A stretch of DNA of 17,007 nucleotides from JAIVJN01 sp036732565. GTDB taxonomy: Bacteria > Acidobacteriota > Vicinamibacteria > Vicinamibacterales > UBA2999. Below are positions 1 through 5,633 of this stretch, piece by piece (position 1 is the stretch's first letter; each line of letters begins with the position of its first letter). The position numbers and the translations under genes were made by a program. The stretch is taken from positions 1 through 17,007 of the forward strand of contig DAINCF010000096.1 in NCBI GenBank assembly GCA_036732565.1, given 5' to 3'. The notes under the pieces are model-generated. The model searched no databases, was not told the origin of the DNA, and saw only the letters and a list, made by a program, of their open reading frames with translations.

Positions 1-149
1 ACCGCGCCGACGGCGCCGCCAACCTGCCGCGCGAGCTCCCTCAGGTAGTACGCTTCGTCGGCGTGGCCGAGGAGCCAGGCGAGTACGCGCCGCCGCGTGC
101 TGCCGAACAGGACCGTCGCGGGGTCCAGAGCCGCTGCAGTTGTTCCCAA
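1..149 (-). CDS. Winged-helix (wHTH) protein, 5' part only, cut by window edge
   Basis: The minus strand from about 149 to the window edge reads LDPATVLFGSTRRRVLAWLL followed by GHADEAYYLRELARQVGG. This is the pattern of winged-helix proteins, often linked to a MNT-type nucleotidyltransferase domain, whose N-terminus reads 'LFGSxRRxVLxLLFGHPDExFYLREIAR'. Only about 49 residues are in the window, so any C-terminal domain is unseen. No ATG or Shine-Dalgarno is present. TTG codons at 149 or 170 are the only in-frame initiators after the upstream stop, so the start is uncertain. The region before the domain reads as a repeated VPVLGT peptide encoded by two near-identical DNA repeats. The family match is from memory of the pattern; a full-length sequence would settle it. 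Confidence 0.5.
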   Translation of the reverse strand, partial: MGTTAAALDPATVLFGSTRRRVLAWLLGHADEAYYLRELARQVGGAVGA

Positions 150-179
150 GACGGGGACAACCGTACCCAAAACGGGGAC
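145..179. repeat. Two direct repeats, 21-bp period
   Basis: CCCAAGACGGGGAC (145-158) and CCCAAAACGGGGAC (166-179) differ at one base and start exactly 21 bp apart, two helical turns. On the minus strand they are in frame with the wHTH domain and encode V-P-V-L-G-T twice. They could be coding repeats in a variable N-terminus, binding sites for the wHTH protein itself, or both. Confidence 0.6.
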
Positions 180-270
180 GCCAGGTCAACCGTAAAGGCT
201 GCTCGCATCAGGCGCGCTCGGTGATCGGTGATTCCTTGCGGGCGACACACAGTTGTTCCACGGTGTTCGA

Positions 271-1212
271 TCACTCCAGGAGGGACTGCTTAAACACGTT
301 CGAACGGTGGTAATCGAGGTAGGCGTTCTGCTCACGCGAAAACTCGCCAACGCGAACGCCGGCGTCGATTCCCCACGCGTCGAGGAGCTTGTCCCGAACC
401 TCCGGAACGATCACCAGCGCCTGGCTGCTCGAGAACGTGATGTAGCCCTCGTCGAACAGATGATCTATGTGGGGGGACAGCAACAGACCGTTGGCGCCGT
501 CGAGGCGCTCGGCGTCCGTCGCGTCACGCCACGGCTTGATGTGACTGGCTTTGAGGTGTCTGGGCTCGCTGACATGCGTAACGCGGCAGGCATCTTCACG
601 TAGCAGAACGTTGGCTCTGAACACTCCTTGGCCTCGCCTTGACCGCACGATCTGCTCGCGGAACGTCGGCCCGATCAGCGTCGCGTCGATTGTCGCGCCC
701 GCTTCGGCGTCGGTCGGCTCAGGAGCGACTTGAAGCGTGGCAATCGTCGAGTACGCATCCCAGTAGGCTTGGCCGATCAGGCCGATAAGGGCATCGGCGA
801 GCGCCCGCGGCACCTCTGCGAGGTAGACCGATTGCAGGCCGTCTCCGCTCTCCTGGAGCGGCGAGTACTTGGCCGGCAGGAAAGGACGAAGAATCGCCGC
901 GTGATCCTTCGGCCTGATCTGGTTGTTCAGAATGCAGTAGTCCACCGGGACGAACCAGCCCTCCTTGGACCAGTTCAATCCGGCGCTGCCGAAGTCGGGT
1001 TTTGGTCCGGTCTGTGCTCCACCAGTCACGACGCCGACTGCCTTGATGCGAGTGTCGCAGAAGGAGAACACGACGTCGCCGGGCGACACCTCTCGCATGT
1101 TCTCGTAGAACTGATTGCGGACTCCGTTCGCGTTTCGCTTCGGCGACCACATGAAGCTCCCGCGGACTTCGGCCCGATACGTCTGGTTCTGATTGACCCA
1201 CCAGTACCGCAT
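271..1212 (-). CDS. EVE domain-HNH endonuclease, probable modification-dependent restriction enzyme
   Basis: A 313-residue protein with two domains. Residues 1-150 look like an EVE domain of the PUA/YTH superfamily: it opens with YWWVNQNQTY, has GDVVFSF and the strand KAVGVV near 44-62, then W..GWFVPVDY at 81-92. EVE domains are known to bind modified bases. Residues 195-262 form an HNH_2-type nuclease core: RGQGVFR, Cys209, the ASHIKPW motif with His224, Asn241 and HLFDEGY with His251. The order EVE then HNH matches a known class of enzymes that cut modified DNA (VcaM4I type), so cleavage of modified phage DNA is the likely role. The start at 1212 places the EVE motif directly at the N-terminus; the upstream Shine-Dalgarno is weak. 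It is divergent from a second HNH gene 38 bp away. Confidence 0.85.
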   Translation of the reverse strand: MRYWWVNQNQTYRAEVRGSFMWSPKRNANGVRNQFYENMREVSPGDVVFSFCDTRIKAVGVVTGGAQTGPKPDFGSAGLNWSKEGWFVPVDYCILNNQIRPKDHAAILRPFLPAKYSPLQESGDGLQSVYLAEVPRALADALIGLIGQAYWDAYSTIATLQVAPEPTDAEAGATIDATLIGPTFREQIVRSRRGQGVFRANVLLREDACRVTHVSEPRHLKASHIKPWRDATDAERLDGANGLLLSPHIDHLFDEGYITFSSSQALVIVPEVRDKLLDAWGIDAGVRVGEFSREQNAYLDYHRSNVFKQSLLE

Positions 1213-1230
1213 TCTCTGCGACCAGCCAGG

Positions 1231-1267
1231 CGAGCGTATTATGACCGCGGATGAATGGCACTGTCGC
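1231..1267. promoter_or_regulatory. Overlapping divergent promoter candidates
   Basis: The 38-bp gap between the two HNH genes contains one AT-rich patch. Read to the right it gives TATTAT (1237-1242), 8 bp before the ATG at 1251. Read to the left it gives CATAAT (1243-1238), with GCGACA 18 bp upstream (1267-1262) inside the start of the other gene. The two -10 hexamers overlap almost completely, so polymerase could serve only one direction at a time. No good -35 was seen for the rightward promoter, whose transcript would be nearly leaderless. Confidence 0.35.
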
Positions 1268-2198
1268 CATTACCGATCACGGCTGGTACCGGTTTCTCCT
1301 GGCCCAGGATGACCTCGATGAGGTCAACTTCTGGACGCCATCGGCTCACTGGGGGTTCAGGGGCGAGGTCGGAGCGCCGTTCTTCTTCAAGCTGAAGGCG
1401 CGGTACGACCACGCCGTCTGCGGGTTCGCTTACTTCGCGCGCTACTCACGCTTGCCCGACTGGCTCGCGTGGGAAACGTTTGGGGCAAAGAACGGTTGCC
1501 CGACGCTCGAGTCCATGCGCGAACGGATCAGCGGCATCCGGGCCCGGATCGACTACCGCGCCCAATCGCCATCGAACGAGATCGGCTGCATTCTGCTCGC
1601 GCAACCGACGTTCTTCCAGCCCGACGAGTGGGTGACGGGTCCGCACGATTGGCCGCCTGCGAACCTGCGACATAAGCGATACGACCTGACGGCGGGCGAA
1701 GGCTTGAGAATTTGGGAAGAGTGCCTGGCTCGAACCAGGCCGCGACATCAAGATCCGGCGGCCACGCAGCCGATGCTCGTTCGCGAAGACCCGCCGCGTT
1801 ACGGAACACCACAGCTCGTTGCGCCGCGCCTGGGACAGGGGATCTTCCGCGTGGCCGTCATGGACGCCTACGGTCGAGCGTGTGCTGCCACGCAAGAGCA
1901 CTCGTTGCCGGCACTGGAGGCTTCCCACATCCAACCGTATGCGAAGGATGGTCCGCATGACGTCCGCAACGGCGTCTTGCTTCGTGCCGATCTGCACCGG
2001 CTGTTCGATCAGGGCTACCTGACGATCACACCGGAGTATCGACTGGAGGTCAGTCCACGGCTCAAGGAGGACTATCAGAACGGCCGTTCGTACTATCCGC
2101 TGCACGGGTCCTCAGTGGTCGTTCCCGCGACAGCGGCTGATGCGCCGAGCGTCGACTTCTTGCGATGGCATAACGACCGCGTATATCGCTCCGTATAG
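1251..2198 (+). CDS. HNH endonuclease with distinct N-terminal domain (COG3440-like)
   Basis: A 315-residue predicted restriction endonuclease. The C-terminal HNH_2 core spans about 193-260: LGQGIFRVAVMDAYGRAC with Cys211, then LEASHIQPY with His226, RNGVLL with Asn240, and ADLHRLFDQGY with His249. The N-terminal 165 residues (DEVNFWTPS, GAPFFFKLKA, CGFAYFARYSRLPDWLAWETFG, GCILLAQPTFF) belong to the conserved N-terminal region of this HNH family. That part may be a PUA-like DNA reader, but this is inference. The HNH core resembles that of the divergent EVE-HNH neighbour while the N-terminus differs, suggesting two nucleases with different target recognition. The ATG at 1251 is the first in frame and sits just before the conserved DHGWYRFL motif; no Shine-Dalgarno is visible. 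Confidence 0.8.
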   Translation: MNGTVAITDHGWYRFLLAQDDLDEVNFWTPSAHWGFRGEVGAPFFFKLKARYDHAVCGFAYFARYSRLPDWLAWETFGAKNGCPTLESMRERISGIRARIDYRAQSPSNEIGCILLAQPTFFQPDEWVTGPHDWPPANLRHKRYDLTAGEGLRIWEECLARTRPRHQDPAATQPMLVREDPPRYGTPQLVAPRLGQGIFRVAVMDAYGRACAATQEHSLPALEASHIQPYAKDGPHDVRNGVLLRADLHRLFDQGYLTITPEYRLEVSPRLKEDYQNGRSYYPLHGSSVVVPATAADAPSVDFLRWHNDRVYRSV

Positions 2199-2222
2199 CA
2201 CGTTGAGGCGTCAGAGAGATCG

Positions 2223-2260
2223 GCGTTCAGAATTAATGAACAGCGCGAATTGCTGAACGC
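2223..2260. terminator. Hairpin between convergent genes, possible bidirectional terminator
   Basis: GCGTTCAG (2223-2230) and CTGAACGC (2253-2260) are perfect inverted copies. The stem continues with AATT on both sides, with one bulged G at 2252, giving 12 pairs around a 13-nt loop. It lies in the 72-bp gap where the HNH gene and the phosphoesterase gene converge. There is no U-tract, so a termination role is positional inference. Confidence 0.4.
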
Positions 2261-2270
2261 ACGCTCGTGC

Positions 2271-2978
2271 TCAGAGACCCGGCAGATCGATGATCGTCGG
2301 CGCGTGGACGAGCCGGTACGCTTCATCGACCACGCTGACGTTGTAAATCGGAATCCCCTGGTGTTCGTAGCGGCCGAAGCCTCCGTGCACATGTCCACAG
2401 ACCACGATCCGCGGCCGCACTCGCTCGACCGCGTCCAGCAGTTCGCGGCTTCCAACGTGCTCGACGCGGCCAGCGTCAAGGTTGAACGTGCGGTCCCCGT
2501 AGTACAGCGGCGGCTGATGCGACACGAGGATGTCGATGCCTTCAGGAATGGCCGCGTACGCCGCCTCGAGCTCGCTCGGTTTCTTCATGAACGCCCAGCG
2601 CATGAACCTGTTTGACCACGGCGTCGCCCACACGGACACGTGTCTCTTCGTGCCATCGGAGCACGGTATCGTGGTTGCCTCGTCCACGAGGATCTGAAGG
2701 TCCGTCGAACGCGCGTAGGCCGGCGAGTCCTCGCGAAAGCTGCAGGACTGACCACACCAGTCGTGGTTACCCCATGTGAGGAGCTTGTGCGTGGCGGGCG
2801 CAGCCGCCAGCCACGGTCGGACCTCTCGATCGAACCACGCCCGCTGGTGATGCGGATCGTGGACGGCCATGAACGGTCCGAAGCGGTCCGGGCAGACGTC
2901 ACCGGCCACGATCACGAGATCGCACGGTGGGATGTCTGGAAGAAACCCGTGCTGATCGCTGAGGGCGACGATCCGCAT
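2271..2978 (-). CDS. Calcineurin-like metallophosphoesterase
   Basis: A 235-residue protein with the full motif set of the binuclear-metal phosphoesterase fold: SDQHG (Asp8, His10), AGDVCPD (Asp27), GNHDW (Asn71, His72), SHQPP (His154) and CGHVHGG (His196, His198). It closes with IYNVSVVDEAYRLV, as usual for the COG2129-like group. These enzymes hydrolyse phosphomonoesters, phosphodiesters or nucleotides; the substrate cannot be told from sequence. The ATG at 2978 puts MRIVALSD at the N-terminus as in relatives, although the frame stays open upstream into the preceding gene. It starts 28 bp after the stop of the exonuclease gene, so the two are probably co-transcribed. No signal peptide is seen, so it should be cytoplasmic. 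Confidence 0.88.
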   Translation of the reverse strand: MRIVALSDQHGFLPDIPPCDLVIVAGDVCPDRFGPFMAVHDPHHQRAWFDREVRPWLAAAPATHKLLTWGNHDWCGQSCSFREDSPAYARSTDLQILVDEATTIPCSDGTKRHVSVWATPWSNRFMRWAFMKKPSELEAAYAAIPEGIDILVSHQPPLYYGDRTFNLDAGRVEHVGSRELLDAVERVRPRIVVCGHVHGGFGRYEHQGIPIYNVSVVDEAYRLVHAPTIIDLPGL

Positions 2979-3006
2979 TTGGCGTGTTGGAGCGAACCTG
3001 CTTCGC

Positions 3007-3450
3007 TCACCTCTCCCCGTCGAGCATCCGGATGAGCGCCTCGGCATTGCCGAGCGCGTCGTGGACAGGGTGATGATCGTGCTTGGTCCTCCGCAGGCGC
3101 TTCCACTTCTGCGTGCTGCGGAAGTCGCCGACCAGGCCAGCGTAGAAGTCGGCGATACGCCGGCCGGAGTGCCCGAACGGGTTCTCGCCGAAGTAGCGCC
3201 AAAAGTAGAAGTTGACCCACTGGAAGTCGTAGGCCGGGTTGTCCGAAACGAAGACAACAGGCTTCCGAGGTTCGAGCCATTCGCGGAACTTGCTGAACGT
3301 CTCCTCGGAGCAGTCCGTGCCGTGGAAGGTCTCGGTGCGCCCTTCTCGAAGGGCGTTGAAGTCGACGGCGCCGAACTCCGTCATGTCGCCCACGGACGGC
3401 GCGCCTACGTCGAACGGCGCCTCGCAATCAACAACGATCAAAGTTCCCAT
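3007..3450 (-). CDS. DEDDh-type 3'-5' exonuclease
   Basis: A 147-residue DnaQ-fold exonuclease without other domains. The acidic motifs are VDCEAP (Asp8, Glu10), SDNPAYDFQW (Asp75) and HHPVHDALGNAEAL (His126, Asp131). The last fits the HxxxxD spacing of the third exonuclease motif, so the active site looks complete. Such enzymes remove nucleotides from 3' ends of DNA or RNA using two metal ions. The short length and the HxPVxDAxGNAEAL ending place it in a stand-alone group, possibly of the exoribonuclease type (PF16473-like), which is not certain. It is the first gene of a minus-strand pair with the metallophosphoesterase. The start at 3450 gives MGTLIVVDCE, with the catalytic residues eight codons in. 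A 19-bp palindrome lies 27 bp upstream. Confidence 0.82.
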   Translation of the reverse strand: MGTLIVVDCEAPFDVGAPSVGDMTEFGAVDFNALREGRTETFHGTDCSEETFSKFREWLEPRKPVVFVSDNPAYDFQWVNFYFWRYFGENPFGHSGRRIADFYAGLVGDFRSTQKWKRLRRTKHDHHPVHDALGNAEALIRMLDGER

Positions 3451-3477
3451 CGCCCATCACCGTCCTGGACCAGTGTC

Positions 3478-3496
3478 GCATCGTCGGCGACGATGC
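3478..3496. promoter_or_regulatory. Perfect 19-bp palindrome, candidate operator
   Basis: GCATCGTCGGCGACGATGC has two 9-base arms that are perfect inverted copies around one central G. It starts 27 bp upstream of the exonuclease ATG, where an operator for the exonuclease-phosphoesterase pair would sit. No clear -10 or -35 was found with it, so the function is inferred only from symmetry and position. Confidence 0.4.
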
Positions 3497-3771
3497 CGCC
3501 AGCGGGCGACCATCGGCAACGGCCGCGAGCGCTCTCGGAGATCTCGGTGGTCGGGCGCAGAAGCGACTGACCACCAGGCGCGGGCGCATTGAGTCCACGC
3601 CGCGATCGAAATCGTCGACGCGGCCCCCCTCTTCCCGGTCACGCTTCCTAACACGACTCTTTCTCCTGCGCTGGAGCTCCTTCAGGCGGGGGATGCACTC
3701 GGACCGGAGATGCGTTATCCTGTGCGGCTCTCGTTGTGAGGATTGACCAAATGATTCCAACCCAATTTCTC
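3497..3771. other. Intergenic stretch without a supported gene
   Basis: Together with the palindrome this makes about 330 bp between the exonuclease start and the leader of the next gene. Open frames here on either strand are Arg-, Ser- and Pro-rich, lack Shine-Dalgarno sequences and show no recognisable family. A TTGACC hexamer at 3743-3748 could be the -35 of the downstream gene, but the sequence at the -10 distance (3766-3771) is poor. Confidence 0.5.
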
Positions 3772-3800
3772 AAAGGAGGTGACCTATGACGTAGAGGAGG
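3772..3800 (+). promoter_or_regulatory. Leader with minimal two-codon ORF and two Shine-Dalgarno sites
   Basis: AAAGGAGGTGA (3772-3782) is a perfect 11-base complement of the 16S rRNA 3' end. Six bases after its GGAGG comes ATG-ACG-TAG (3786-3794), an ORF of only Met-Thr-stop. The last base of that stop starts a second Shine-Dalgarno, GAGGAGG (3794-3800), seven bases before the real ATG at 3808. Ribosomes should load strongly on the mini-ORF, then terminate right at the second site, consistent with coupling or attenuation of the next gene. Confidence 0.55.
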
Positions 3801-3807
3801 AACACCC

Positions 3808-4626
3808 ATGCGAATCGACATGGCCAAGGTGGTCACCGAAAAGCCACGACGCGGCCACGGAAATCCAAGCAAGAAGTGGGGGCGACGACTCGGAAAGAAC
3901 GAGCACGACGCCGAGGATCATGGACCGACGCGCGCGTCGATCGCGCGGCGTCACCAGTACGGCTGGAACGCGAAGGAGTTCTCCGACCTCCTGGGACCGC
4001 TGCGCCGATACCTGCGAAAGCAGGTCGGCCGTCCCTGGAACAACGTCTGGTCAGAGATCGTTCGCAATCTCGACAGCCGTTCACTGAGCGGCCAGCACAT
4101 CTTCGACCACATCCGCTGGGAGGTAGCGCAGCACGTCTCGCTCAGCCCAGACGGGAGTCTGCACCACATTGGCTGGTCGGGACTCGTCCCAGTCAGCGGC
4201 TTGTACGTTCATCCGATTACGGGATTGCTTTGCTACCGGCGCGAGTCCTGGCGCGGATATCGCGGCGGCCGGTTCCTGAAGACACAAACTGCGCTTCGCG
4301 CATTCGGCATCGACGTCTCGAGCGCGGCGGAAATTCGACGCTTCCGCGTAGACACTACGCGAGTGTGGGAGCGGCGGGACTCCGGCTGGTTCATTCACAG
4401 CTATCGCTACGTGCCCAAACAACTCGTTCGAGTCATCACCCGCAGCGATGGTCACGACGTGCCGGTCTACGGGTCACCGCGCTACGAACGCGTCGCAACA
4501 AAGCAGGCGAGCAAGAAAGAGATCCGAGACGCACAGCGACTTCTGGACTGTGACCCCTTGCACGGCAACAAGCAAGGGCGCGAACGTCGTCGCCAGGAAT
4601 CGCCAGGCGTCGCCATGCGCCGATGA
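3808..4626 (+). CDS. Basic protein of unknown function
   Basis: 272 residues; I do not recognise a named domain. The start is well supported by GAGGAGG seven bases upstream. The protein is rich in Arg, Lys, His and Trp. The N-terminal 30 residues are charged (VVTEKPRRGHGNPSKKWGRR). A compact middle part runs RRHQYGWNAKEFSDLLGPLR, YLRKQVGRPWNNVWSEI, DSRSLSGQHIFDHIRWEV and, after a gap, GLYVHPITGLLCYRRESWRG. The C-terminus is again highly charged. There are no membrane segments or signal peptide. The composition suggests a nucleic-acid-binding protein, but no catalytic motif can be pointed to. The middle segment recalls an anonymous family I have seen in planctomycete-type genomes; that is memory, not a search. 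It stands alone, followed by a long structured intergenic stretch before xis and int. Confidence 0.75.
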   Translation: MRIDMAKVVTEKPRRGHGNPSKKWGRRLGKNEHDAEDHGPTRASIARRHQYGWNAKEFSDLLGPLRRYLRKQVGRPWNNVWSEIVRNLDSRSLSGQHIFDHIRWEVAQHVSLSPDGSLHHIGWSGLVPVSGLYVHPITGLLCYRRESWRGYRGGRFLKTQTALRAFGIDVSSAAEIRRFRVDTTRVWERRDSGWFIHSYRYVPKQLVRVITRSDGHDVPVYGSPRYERVATKQASKKEIRDAQRLLDCDPLHGNKQGRERRRQESPGVAMRR

Positions 4627-4640
4627 CGTTCCCTGCCGAC

Positions 4641-4669
4641 TTGACACGCACCAATGACGGGCGTAACGT
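4641..4669 (+). promoter_or_regulatory. Promoter candidate downstream of the unknown gene
   Basis: A consensus TTGACA (4641-4646) is followed after 17 bp by TAACGT (4664-4669), three of six matches to the -10. It reads toward the non-coding stretch and xis-int. The inverted repeat AATGACG/CGTCATT (4653-4673) overlaps the spacer and the -10; a further ATGACGTT at 4623-4630 is an inverted copy of AACGTCAT at 4665-4672. These could be regulator half-sites. The inverted repeat could instead be a terminator for the upstream gene. Confidence 0.4.
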
Positions 4670-4683
4670 CATTTCATTCGTCA

Positions 4684-4701
4684 GTGGCGATTAATCGCCA
4701 C
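4684..4701. promoter_or_regulatory. Perfect 18-bp palindrome, candidate operator
   Basis: GTGGCGATTAATCGCCAC is its own reverse complement over all 18 bases. It falls about 15 bp downstream of the candidate -10, a classical place for a repressor to block transcription. A phage-type repressor or excisionase are possible ligands; none is shown by the sequence. Confidence 0.45.
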
Positions 4702-5346
4702 ACTCCACGTTCGGTCTCAGACCTGCGTGGACTTGCTTCGCGCTCGTCGCTCTCAGAGCACCTGCATGAAGCACCCGATCACCGGGACGGTGGGAGAAGG
4801 TCGCAGCCGGCGCGAGACAGCCTGAGACGGCACGAGGCCACTCGAGGCAACCGGCACTGAACGACCCGCTGACCATTGCAGTGCGTCCTCAGGATCCACT
4901 GCACCGGATCACACCTCGATGGGCCGGTGACTCCAACGTACTGAGGGCTCTGCGAACGGCTTCTTCGCCATGCGAGATGTCGACGCGGTGCCTGGAGGCA
5001 GACGATAGCCCGCGGGTGCAGCCCTCGGGCATCGAAACTGACCCACGAGCCGAACAGCGCGGGCGCTTGCCCGCCGACACCGTCACGGAGTGAAGCTGAC
5101 GGATAGTCATCGGCTCAAACCCGGAAAGGCATGAGCGGCCTCAGGTCCCTCCTGCCGCCGGGCCTTCGAGCCGGCCGGCGGATCGGTGATCGACTTCAGG
5201 TCCTTCACTCCCGCGCGGGGCCTCCCGGCTCGCCGTTTCCCAACAACATGGTGTCCGCACCGTCGCGGTGCGGCGCCCTTGCGCTGGTCGTCGCCTTGCT
5301 GGCCTTCCGGCGGGGCGCCGACCGGCGTGGATCCTCGGAGGAGGCT
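4702..5346. other. Non-coding stretch with several hairpins, possible structured RNA or long leader
   Basis: No open frame here has both a ribosome site and recognisable protein character. Inverted repeats are frequent: TGCAGTG/CACTGCA (4877-4903) with an inner TCC/GGA; ACCGG/CCGGT just after it (about 4902-4927); GCCCG/CGGGC at about 5010-5035; GCGGGC-GCTT-GCCCGC (5059-5074), a 6-bp stem with a tetraloop; CACCG-TCG-CGGTG (5259-5271); and CGGCGCCC/GGGCGCCG (5271-5278 with 5313-5320). With the promoter candidate at 4641 this could be a non-coding RNA or a long regulated leader of xis-int. Some hairpins are expected by chance at this GC content. Confidence 0.4.
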
Positions 5347-5616
5347 ATGAGGAACGAGTACTCGTATCCGGAACCTGATGGAGTCGAGAATCGAGTCGCC
5401 GAGGAGGCGGCGGCGTACGAGTCGGAGGGCCTGCCGAACCGGCTGCTGAACGCTCGTGAAGTGGCCAGGTTCGTCGGTTGCCACGAAGAGACGGTCCGTC
5501 GCGCATACTGGCGCGGACTGCTCCGAGCGCAACGCTTCGGCGTCCGAGGAAGGAGGTTTGATCCACGGGACGTGCTCGACTGGATCCGTCGAGGAGCCCC
5601 AACGAAAGTTTCGTAA
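5347..5616 (+). CDS. Excisionase-like small HTH DNA-binding protein
   Basis: 89 residues. After a charged N-terminal 30 residues comes a MerR/HTH_17-type winged helix (34-80): LNAREVARFVGCHEETVRRA, then a wing around RFGVRGRRF and the closing DPRDVLDWIRRG. This fold is used by recombination directionality factors and small plasmid or phage regulators. It lies 17 bp before the tyrosine recombinase gene in the same direction, the usual xis-int arrangement, so assistance in excision is likely. The ATG at 5347 follows CGGAGGAGG. The frame is open back to 5131, but that extension has no domain character and a weaker start context. A sole role as transcription regulator of int cannot be excluded. 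Confidence 0.75.
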   Translation: MRNEYSYPEPDGVENRVAEEAAAYESEGLPNRLLNAREVARFVGCHEETVRRAYWRGLLRAQRFGVRGRRFDPRDVLDWIRRGAPTKVS

Positions 5617-5633
5617 CCGAAAGGAGGACCCGT

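Noticed and set aside
2223..2260. Integron attC site
   Set aside because: The arms do not match the RYYYAAC/GTTRRRY core sites and no integron integrase is in the window.
3045..3090. Apparent loss of the catalytic Asp in the third exonuclease motif (HDALGNA)
   Set aside because: Aligning on His126-x-Pro-Val-x-Asp131 gives the right HxxxxD spacing, so the active site appears intact.
3428..3872. Minus-strand ORFs of 65-110 codons before the unknown gene
   Set aside because: Arg/Ser/Pro-rich, mutually overlapping, without ribosome-binding sites or family resemblance.
4881..5110. Opposed ORFs of 70 and 73 codons in the hairpin-rich stretch
   Set aside because: They overlap almost completely on opposite strands, have no ribosome site and no recognisable protein features.
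5131..5346. Extended N-terminus of the Xis-like protein starting at 5131
   Set aside because: The extra 72 residues show no domain character and the inner ATG at 5347 has a strong CGGAGGAGG site.
1..5346. Second attachment site copying the tRNA-Pro 3' end
   Set aside because: Scanning by eye found no match longer than about 8-9 bases to 7148-7195; the other end must be outside the window or degenerate.
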